64,000 bases of DNA, taken from a virus. Both the position numbers and the translations under genes were made by a program. Numbering within the stretch: position 1 is the first letter of the stretch; each line of letters starts with the position of its first letter. Shown piece by piece: positions 52,404 through 57,770 of the stretch. The notes beneath the pieces were generated by a model. That model did no database searches. It was not told the DNA's origin and saw only the letters and a program-made list of their open reading frames with translations. The stretch spans positions 23,792 to 87,791 of IMG/VR virus record IMGVR_UViG_3300044811_000031. One strand, given 5' to 3'.

Positions 52404-52592
52404 TCATCTCGTCAGTTGGTTGATCTGGTTGCGGGTGATCACCTGCGTACTGCGGGTCGCCAGGCCGTACAGCTTGTGGTGGTGCTCCGCCCAGTTGAGG
52501 CCTGGCCCGGGGGTGCACTCCACGCACTGGCACGGGCCGGAGTCGTAGACGATCGGCTTGGCGCCCGGCTTGTGATCGGCGTACTGCCTCAT
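52404..52592 (-). CDS. 62-residue Cys-motif protein
   Basis: From ATG 52592 (ATGA). GPCQCVECTPGPGLNWAEHHHK supplies CxCxxC plus histidines. C-terminus polar (VITRNQINQLTR). Unknown. Confidence 0.6.
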   Translation of the reverse strand: MRQYADHKPGAKPIVYDSGPCQCVECTPGPGLNWAEHHHKLYGLATRSTQVITRNQINQLTR

Positions 52593-52708
52593 GACCAGCC
52601 CCACAGGTAGAGGACGATGAAGATCACGACCACCACGGCCCAGAAGCTCAGCTGGCTGAACACGGTGTCGTAGAAGCCAGGTCGGCGGGGATACAGGCGG
52701 CGGCTCAT
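52589..52708 (-). CDS. 39-residue single-span membrane peptide
   Basis: MSRRLYPRRPGFYDTVFSQL then FWAVVVVIFIVLYLWGW. Basic start, hydrophobic end; coupled TGATG and ATGA to both neighbours. Holin-like size but far from the lysis genes. Confidence 0.6.
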   Translation of the reverse strand: MSRRLYPRRPGFYDTVFSQLSFWAVVVVIFIVLYLWGWS

Positions 52709-53199
52709 CAGCTCCTCCACCGGGGGGCTCGGGTCGGGTCCTGCTGGACCCACTGCCGTTCGAGAGCTTCCTTGATCTCGACGTCGTGCACGGCGGCCAT
52801 CTTGAACAGCGCCATCGCCGGGGCGGTGAGGAAGCGGGTGTCACCACTCGGGGTCGACATGGTGAAGATCGCCTCGTACGCGTCCTCCGCGAAGCGGTAC
52901 CGGGGACGGTCCGTCTCGCCGGGCATGTTGGAGCAGCCCAGGGTGTAGAGCACGTACCGGCGCGGGAGCGCCGTCTCCCGGAACAGGCGTGGCTCGTACC
53001 ACCGGCAGGCCGGGCACCGGCGGCCCTCGGGGGTGAACTCCCCGGCATGGTTGTGCTTGTCCTGGCGGGCGGATGCCACCCCGAGGAAGGTCCCGTGCAC
53101 GGGCAGGCTCCCGTGCTCCAGGGGCAGGTCGAGATCGAACTCCTCGCCCACTTCGTCGGGCTGCGGGTACAGCTCGGTCCTGCGCGGATCTGTGATCAT
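52708..53199 (-). CDS. Hypothetical protein with CxxC site
   Basis: 163 residues. GRRCPACRWYEPRLFRET suggests zinc; the C-terminal half (SGDTRFLTAPAMALFKMAAVHDVEIKEAL) is helical. First gene left of repeat copy 3. Unknown. Confidence 0.6.
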   Translation of the reverse strand: MITDPRRTELYPQPDEVGEEFDLDLPLEHGSLPVHGTFLGVASARQDKHNHAGEFTPEGRRCPACRWYEPRLFRETALPRRYVLYTLGCSNMPGETDRPRYRFAEDAYEAIFTMSTPSGDTRFLTAPAMALFKMAAVHDVEIKEALERQWVQQDPTRAPRWRS

Positions 53200-53242
53200 C
53201 TGCTCTCCTCAGTCATGCTCTCCTGGTCAGCGTACCCGGTAG

Positions 53243-53456
53243 GTTATACGGCCACCCCCACCCGTCTTGTTACCCACTCGTACTGATCATGTCCTGACCA
53301 GCCACTATCCCGGAGAGCGGAGCCTGGCCCGGTCGTAGAGCCCCTGCTCCGGTAGGCCGGGAGAGAGGAACCTCGGCACTTTCCTACCCTACGTAGTGGT
53401 AACTTGCAGGATAATTACCGACGGTTATCGTATAGCCAACCGGTCTGTCGTATAGA
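53243..53456. repeat. Long intergenic repeat element, copy 3 of 3
   Basis: Closest to copy 1: GGTTATACGGCC, CTTGTTACCCACTCGTACTGATCATGTCCTGACCAG, GCCTGGCCCG.TCGTA, GGCCGGGAGA.AGGAACCTC, ACTTTCCTACCCTACGTAGT and GATAATTACCG align almost base for base. It lies between leftward genes, so relative to transcription it is inverted compared with copy 1. Confidence 0.85.
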
Positions 53457-53612
53457 TCACTTGGCTCCGGCCAGCCCCAGAACGGTGCCCATAACGATCA
53501 GCGCCATGAGGGTCAGCCACACAATGATCACGATGAACTTCCACGAGGACAGCCGCTCGACACGGGCGGGGAGGGACACCCGGTGGGTGCCCCTCCCGTG
53601 CTGTCCGGTCAC
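53457..53612 (-). CDS. 51-residue single-span membrane protein
   Basis: From GTG 53612 (GTGA with the ParB-like stop). C-terminal helix SWKFIVIIVWLTLMALIVMGTVLGL after a basic/polar start. An alternative GTG 39 bases further on would remove 13 residues. Unknown. Confidence 0.55.
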   Translation of the reverse strand: MTGQHGRGTHRVSLPARVERLSSWKFIVIIVWLTLMALIVMGTVLGLAGAK

Positions 53613-54424
53613 ACCTGGTTCTCGGGCTTGCGGCCCCGGTTGTAGATGCCCTTGACGTGCGTGTAGGCGGCGGCCCCCAGGGTGGTGCCGTAGTGCCGCT
53701 TCGCGGTGGCCACCTCCCCGATGAACTGCGCCGGGGTCGTGTGCCGCAGCTTGACCACGAGACCCTGCACCTGCTTGGGCTCGATCTCCGGGTGCTTGGC
53801 GAACAGGCCTCCGATGCCACCGATGGTCTCGGTGCTCACCGCGTCGGTCGAGCCGTTCCAGGAGTTGGAGATGACCTCCAGCGTCCGGCGCAGGGCGACC
53901 CCGTCGTCGGCCCGGTAGATCCGCTCCACCGTGCCGATGCAGTTGTACCGGCGGTGCTTGGCGTCGGCCTTGCCGAAGCCCTGCGCCACCCATCCGAAGT
54001 GGGCCGTAATGTCGGCGATGTTCACCGCCCACTCCTCCTTAGCGGTGACTGCCAGGCGGAAGCGGTCCCGGACGTGAACGGCCTTGCGATCGTTGTGCTC
54101 CAGGAAGATCGCGGCCTCCTCCGGAAGGGTGAGGCCCTCGTACACCTGGCAGGTCAGCGGCGCCACGGTGGCCTCACCGCAGACGAGCTTGAACGCCTCG
54201 TACCGGGTCTGTCCGTCGAGCACGACGAACTCCTCGGCCACATCGACGTCGCCGGGGGAGCCCATGAACAGGGCCTTCCGGTGGCTCACGGCGAGGATGC
54301 CGACCATGTCGTCGTTCCAGCGGTCAGCGATCTTCCGGACGCGTACCGGGTCGAGCAGCCGCTGCACCCGGGGGTCGATGGACAGTTGATCGGCGGGGAT
54401 CTCTTCGATCTTCTTCTCGGTCAT
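53609..54424 (-). CDS. ParB/Srx-like nuclease-fold protein 1
   Basis: 271 residues. IPADQLSIDPRVQRLLDPVRVRKIADRWND ... EFVVLDGQTRYEAFKLVCG carries the ParB-type VxDGQxRxxA motif, followed by helical VERIYRADDGVALRRTLEVISNSW. Phage DUF6551-type proteins of this build occur near replication genes. ATGA-coupled to a second ParB-like gene, so they may form a pair. Confidence 0.75.
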   Translation of the reverse strand: MTEKKIEEIPADQLSIDPRVQRLLDPVRVRKIADRWNDDMVGILAVSHRKALFMGSPGDVDVAEEFVVLDGQTRYEAFKLVCGEATVAPLTCQVYEGLTLPEEAAIFLEHNDRKAVHVRDRFRLAVTAKEEWAVNIADITAHFGWVAQGFGKADAKHRRYNCIGTVERIYRADDGVALRRTLEVISNSWNGSTDAVSTETIGGIGGLFAKHPEIEPKQVQGLVVKLRHTTPAQFIGEVATAKRHYGTTLGAAAYTHVKGIYNRGRKPENQV

Positions 54425-55329
54425 GCGTCGTTGTCTCCTGTGCTCTCTTCGATCTTCTTCTCGATCAGGTGGATCAGACGGACCAGGTCGGCCTTGGTCT
54501 TCCGGAGGTTGTCCGTGAAGACGTACAGCTCGTCCCGGTCTAGACCTGCGATCAGGTCCTTGTGGGCCTCCCAGTCCTTGTAGATGCCCCGGAGGAAGGT
54601 GATCTCCGGGAGGGTCATGTGCCGGGCCATGGTGGTCTGCGGCTTGCGGAGACGGTCCCGTCCGGCCGGGGCCTCCGGCGCCTGGAACCCGGTGGGGACG
54701 GAGGCCAGCTTCGGCCGGTCCCGGTCCGGGCGCTCGTCGGGTACGGCGGCGGGGACCTGCTCGATCGGGAGCTGCATGATCTGCGCCTGCTCCTCCTTGG
54801 GCTTGCGGACCAGACGGTCGGCGGCCGACAGGGCCAGCTCCCCGTCCTCGACCGCCTGCGCCACCTCGGGCACGCCCAGGCTGCGTACCCGCTTGGCCCG
54901 CTCCAGGCCCTTGACGCTGGCGCCGGTGCGCTCGGCGACCTGCTCGCGGGTCAGATGCGCAGACACGCCGGTCGACGCCTCTCCGGTCAGGTAGTCCTGA
55001 CGCTGCCCCCAGCCCAGCGTCTCCAGAGCCTGCGCGGCCATGGCGATCTGGCTGGGGGTGAGATGACGTCGGGCGGTGTTCTCGTCCCAGACGTAACCGG
55101 CTGCGTCGTCGCCGGTGTAGGGCTTCTCCGGGCAGGCGATGCCGAGTTCCTGGCAGGCCCGCTTGCGGTTGCGGCCGTCGAGGATCATGCCCTCGAAGGT
55201 CGTGATCGGGTGGATCAGCCCATTGCGGCCGATGCGGTCCTTCAGCTCCTCGAAGGCGTCACCGTCCATCAGGGGGAAGACGTCGGCCAGCGGGTGCGCC
55301 TTGAGCCCTCCGTAGCTGCCCTTTGGCAT
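54421..55329 (-). CDS. ParB-like DNA-binding protein 2
   Basis: 302 residues. N-terminal ParB domain (ELKDRIGRNGLIHPITTFEGMILDGRNRKRACQELG), then WDENTARRHLTPSQIAMAAQALE and an HTH (LTREQVAERTGASVKGLERAKRVRSLGVPEVAQAVEDGELALSAADRLV) as in KorB/Noc-type factors; C-terminal coiled helix. Could bind the iteron or repeat elements of this genome for partition or regulation. Confidence 0.85.
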   Translation of the reverse strand: MPKGSYGGLKAHPLADVFPLMDGDAFEELKDRIGRNGLIHPITTFEGMILDGRNRKRACQELGIACPEKPYTGDDAAGYVWDENTARRHLTPSQIAMAAQALETLGWGQRQDYLTGEASTGVSAHLTREQVAERTGASVKGLERAKRVRSLGVPEVAQAVEDGELALSAADRLVRKPKEEQAQIMQLPIEQVPAAVPDERPDRDRPKLASVPTGFQAPEAPAGRDRLRKPQTTMARHMTLPEITFLRGIYKDWEAHKDLIAGLDRDELYVFTDNLRKTKADLVRLIHLIEKKIEESTGDNDA

Positions 55330-55523
55330 CAGACGCCCTCCTGGTCCAGGGGTGTGCCGTCCTCGGTCACGGTGAGCCCGGGGCCGAACTGCTCGGCCGT
55401 GGCCTCGGCATCGTCCCGGCTCTCACCGGAGTAGAGGATGTGGTCGTTGCCCAGGCGGTCCTTGCCGACGACCTGGTAGTTGGGGAACCTCGGGGCGGGG
55501 GTGACCTCTTCGGGAGTGGTCAT
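55329..55523 (-). CDS. 64-residue hypothetical protein
   Basis: From ATG 55523. FPNYQVVGKDRLGNDHILYSGESRDDAEATAEQFG reads as a small alpha/beta domain. TGATG/ATGA coupling places it in an operon with the RHH and ParB-like genes. Confidence 0.6.
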   Translation of the reverse strand: MTTPEEVTPAPRFPNYQVVGKDRLGNDHILYSGESRDDAEATAEQFGPGLTVTEDGTPLDQEGV

Positions 55524-55693
55524 CGGACGGCCCCCTTGGTGTTGCGGTCGAGCCACTCACGCAGGGCCCAGCGCGCAACCGTGGACTTGTCGACGCCCCG
55601 GGCTTCCCCGGCGGCCTCGACTTCCTCCTTCATTTCCGGCTCTACCGCCACGGCCATCTGAGCCGTGTAGCGTGCCTTCACTCTGGCTGTCAT
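55520..55693 (-). CDS. Ribbon-helix-helix repressor-like protein
   Basis: 57 residues. TARVKARYTAQMAVAVEPEMKEEVEAAGEARGVDKSTVARWALREWLDRN has the RHH strand (AQMAVAVEPEM) and two helices. Directly faces a divergent gene across 51 bp that contains an inverted repeat, so autoregulation and control of the resolvase gene are likely. Confidence 0.8.
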   Translation of the reverse strand: MTARVKARYTAQMAVAVEPEMKEEVEAAGEARGVDKSTVARWALREWLDRNTKGAVR

Positions 55694-55702
55694 ACTCGAA
55701 GG

Positions 55703-55718
55703 ATACCCTAGGTCGTAT
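55703..55718. promoter_or_regulatory. Candidate operator in the divergent promoter region
   Basis: ATACCCTAGGTCGTAT: ATAC/GTAT arms around a CCTAGG palindrome, centred in the 51-bp space between the RHH gene and the resolvase gene. GGTTACAC nearby may be part of the rightward promoter. Confidence 0.5.
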
Positions 55719-55744
55719 GGGGTTACACGATCACAGGAGACGCG

Positions 55745-56305
55745 ATGCAGATGAAGATCATGGGGCTCGACCTCTCCATCACCTCGACCGGGGTGTGCCT
55801 GCCGGACGGCTCGGTGATCGCCCTCCGGCCGAAGCGCAAGGGTGACGACCGGCTGGGGGAGATACGCGATCACATCCGGCTGGCCGTCCGCACCAGTGGT
55901 GCCGACCTGGTGGTGATCGAGTCCATCCAGGGCCGTGGCCTGAAGGGCGACGCAGCGATCATAATCCCCATGCTGCACGGGGTGATCCGGGTCATGCTCC
56001 GGGACGAGCAGGTACCGTTCGTCCTCGTCAACCAGAGCACCCTGAAGCGGTACGCCACCGGCAACGGCAACGCGGACAAGACCGCCATGGCGATGGCCGC
56101 GTACAAGCGGGCGCGCGTCGACTTCGCCGACGACCGTGGTGGCGACAAGTGCGACGCCTGGTGGCTGTACGCCGCCGGTATGGAGCACACCGAGCAGCTG
56201 CTCTTCATCCTCCCGCTGGCCCAGCGCCAGGCTCTGGAGCTTGTGGACTGGTCCCCGGTACCCGTGGCCCCCCGGTTCCGGACAGGCGCTCAGACGGGAA
56301 TCTAG
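55745..56305 (+). CDS. RuvC-like Holliday junction resolvase
   Basis: 186 residues; ATG 55745 with GGAGACGCG. RNase H-fold acidic residues are in place: IMGLDLSITSTGV (first Asp), VVIESIQG (Glu), and DDRGGDKCDAWWLYAAG (C-terminal Asp cluster); VNQSTLKRYATGNGNADKTAMAMA matches the resolvase K.yaTGkG.a.K..m segment. Only rightward gene in the right half of the window, divergent from the RHH repressor. Resolves branched DNA before packaging. Confidence 0.85.
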   Translation: MQMKIMGLDLSITSTGVCLPDGSVIALRPKRKGDDRLGEIRDHIRLAVRTSGADLVVIESIQGRGLKGDAAIIIPMLHGVIRVMLRDEQVPFVLVNQSTLKRYATGNGNADKTAMAMAAYKRARVDFADDRGGDKCDAWWLYAAGMEHTEQLLFILPLAQRQALELVDWSPVPVAPRFRTGAQTGI

Positions 56306-56327
56306 ACCGCCCGGGCCGGAACAACGA

Positions 56328-56363
56328 AGAGCCCCACTGCCGGAGAGGTAGCAGTGGGGCTCT
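56328..56363. terminator. Bidirectional terminator between convergent genes
   Basis: AGAGCCCCACTGC / GCAGTGGGGCTCT, 13-bp perfect stem, 10-nt loop, between the resolvase and the SSB-like gene. Confidence 0.85.
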
Positions 56364-56405
56364 CGTGCGCCGTGTCCTGCGAGGGGTCAGGACCGGCTGG
56401 TCACA

Positions 56406-57059
56406 TCAGAACGGGGGCTCGTCGCCCTCGTCCTTGTTGAACGGGTCCTCGCCACCGAGGAAGCTGTCGGCCTCGGGCTTGTAGTTCGGGTTGTCGGCCG
56501 CCGGGGTCCACTTGGCCACGAAGGTGTGGCCGTTGAAGCCGGAGCTGTACTTCTTGGACTTGCCCCGCTTCATCTGGAGCCGGATGCCCTTCTCCAGCGG
56601 AGCCAGGCTGCCCTCCGGCTGACCGAGCTTGACGGCGGCCTCCTTGCGGGCCTCCACGATGGCGTCGAGCATGGCGCCGAACACGTACGCCCGGCGGGTG
56701 CCGTCGTCGTCGGGGACGGCCTCCTCCTCGTTCTCCCGGCCCTTCCAGGTGATGCCCCAGTGCTCGCTGCCCTCGGGGATCTGGAAGTCCATCAGCACCT
56801 GGAGGGACGGCCGGGCGCTCCGCTCGTTCTTGACCTCGGAGTCCTTGACGTGCTTCCGGCCCTCGAACCACATCAGCTCACCGGTGTTGATGTCGGTGCG
56901 CTGGACCGGGTCGCCCCACGAGAGCAGGGTGCCGTCGAACTGGGCGCCCACCTTCGGGAACTTGACGGCCACCATGGAGGTGTAGTTGCCGCCTCCGAGG
57001 AAGTCGTCTGCTGCGTCGCTGGTGTCGGCGGGCTTGCCGCCGAACGGGTCTACTGCCAT
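56406..57059 (-). CDS. Single-stranded DNA-binding-like protein
   Basis: 217 residues from ATG 57059. An OB-like beta core (MVAVKFPKVGAQFDGTLLSWGDPVQRTDI; LQVLMDFQIPEGSEHWGITW; KYSSGFNGHTFVAKWTPA) and a disordered acidic tail ending NKDEGDEPPF, much like the DDxxPF tip by which SSB recruits partners. The N-terminal AADDFLGGGNY motif recurs in the RecB-like protein upstream, suggesting a shared interaction. Annotated by plan, not family match. Confidence 0.5.
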   Translation of the reverse strand: MAVDPFGGKPADTSDAADDFLGGGNYTSMVAVKFPKVGAQFDGTLLSWGDPVQRTDINTGELMWFEGRKHVKDSEVKNERSARPSLQVLMDFQIPEGSEHWGITWKGRENEEEAVPDDDGTRRAYVFGAMLDAIVEARKEAAVKLGQPEGSLAPLEKGIRLQMKRGKSKKYSSGFNGHTFVAKWTPAADNPNYKPEADSFLGGEDPFNKDEGDEPPF

Positions 57060-57080
57060 GATCTTGGTCTCGCTTCCTGT

Positions 57081-57112
57081 GAACCTGTAAACGGGTGAAC
57101 CTGTAAACGGGT
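57081..57112. repeat. Tandem 16-bp direct repeat
   Basis: GAACCTGTAAACGGGT twice in immediate succession, 22 bp upstream of the SSB-like start. Candidate operator or replication-initiator site. Confidence 0.75.
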
Positions 57113-57234
57113 GCGGGTCCGCCGCGCAGCTACGACGTTGACCAGGCCCGGACTCGGCTGCCGCCTTCCGGCGGCCCAACTGCTATCCCTTGTCCGGTAC
57201 CTCCGGCCGGAGCCGGGGTGACCATGTGCCACCA

Positions 57235-57325
57235 GTGCGCTGACGGGACTCGAACCCGCGACCTCCGAACGACGGGCACTTAGGACCCGAGCGTCCGGCG
57301 CTCTTTCCATCTGAGCTACAGCGCG
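57235..57325 (-). tRNA. tRNA-like gene with 12-bp anticodon arm
   Basis: Acceptor pairs GCGCTG/CAGCGC (outermost C-A mismatch), TA at 8-9, D-arm GCTC-AGATGGAAA-GAGC, T-arm GCGGG-TTCGAGT-CCCGT: all tRNA. Between them CCGGACG-CT-CGGGT pairs with GCCCG-T-CGTTCGG, leaving the 7-nt loop CCTAAGT. A normal stem would have 5 bp. Read at 34-36 the loop would give TAA (Leu, UUA), but C33 replaces U33. About 90 nt. Confidence 0.55.
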
Positions 57326-57334
57326 CCACGTTGA

Positions 57335-57601
57335 TCAGCGGATGGTGCTGAGGAACTGCTCCCACGCCACCGGCGTGAAGGCCAGTCCCGGGAGGGTGAT
57401 GTCCTTGCTGTCGCGGACCAGCACGATACCCCGGCTGGCGACCTCGACGCAGTTCTCGATGGTGGAGTAGCTCGACTTCCGGTACGCGGCTTCGAGACAC
57501 TCCCCGCCCTCGTTACCGCTGTAGCTGGACGCCTTGAACGCGGCTTCCAGGCAGGTGCCGTTCGCGTCCGAGTGGGTCGACTTGCGGAACGTGTCGTCCA
57601 T
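57335..57601 (-). CDS. DUF397-family protein with triplicated motif
   Basis: 88 residues from ATG 57601. The signature S(T/S)(H/Y)S-x-CLEAA(F/Y) occurs three times (STHSDANGTCLEAAF, SSYSGNEGGECLEAAY, SSYSTIENCVEVA), then IVLVRDSKD and LAFTPVAWEQFL as in DUF397. In Streptomyces these are partners of WhiJ-type XRE regulators in developmental control or toxin-antitoxin-like pairs. No XRE partner is seen here, so it may act on a host regulator. Confidence 0.85.
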   Translation of the reverse strand: MDDTFRKSTHSDANGTCLEAAFKASSYSGNEGGECLEAAYRKSSYSTIENCVEVASRGIVLVRDSKDITLPGLAFTPVAWEQFLSTIR

Positions 57602-57624
57602 GATCTCTCCTGGTCTCTCGGTGG

Positions 57625-57700
57625 ATGAGCGGGGACGGATGCTTGCTGCTCGATCTTCGGATGGCCCGGAGACCACCTACGCCAGAGCATCCGTCCCTCT
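57625..57700 (-). promoter_or_regulatory. Structured leader of the DUF397 gene
   Basis: GGGACGGATGCT (57633-57644) pairs perfectly with AGCATCCGTCCC (57683-57694) around a loop of about 38 nt. The stem ends about 30 bases before the ATG. Upstream, GGTATGCTGTACAGGTACTCC may hold a TATGCT -10. A long-range stem in a leader suggests translational or attenuation control. Confidence 0.55.
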
Positions 57701-57770
57701 CCGCCCCGGTACCTTCGCCCGTCGAGTGAGTCGGGTCCGGGGAGTACCTGTACAGCATACCCCGGTTTAG

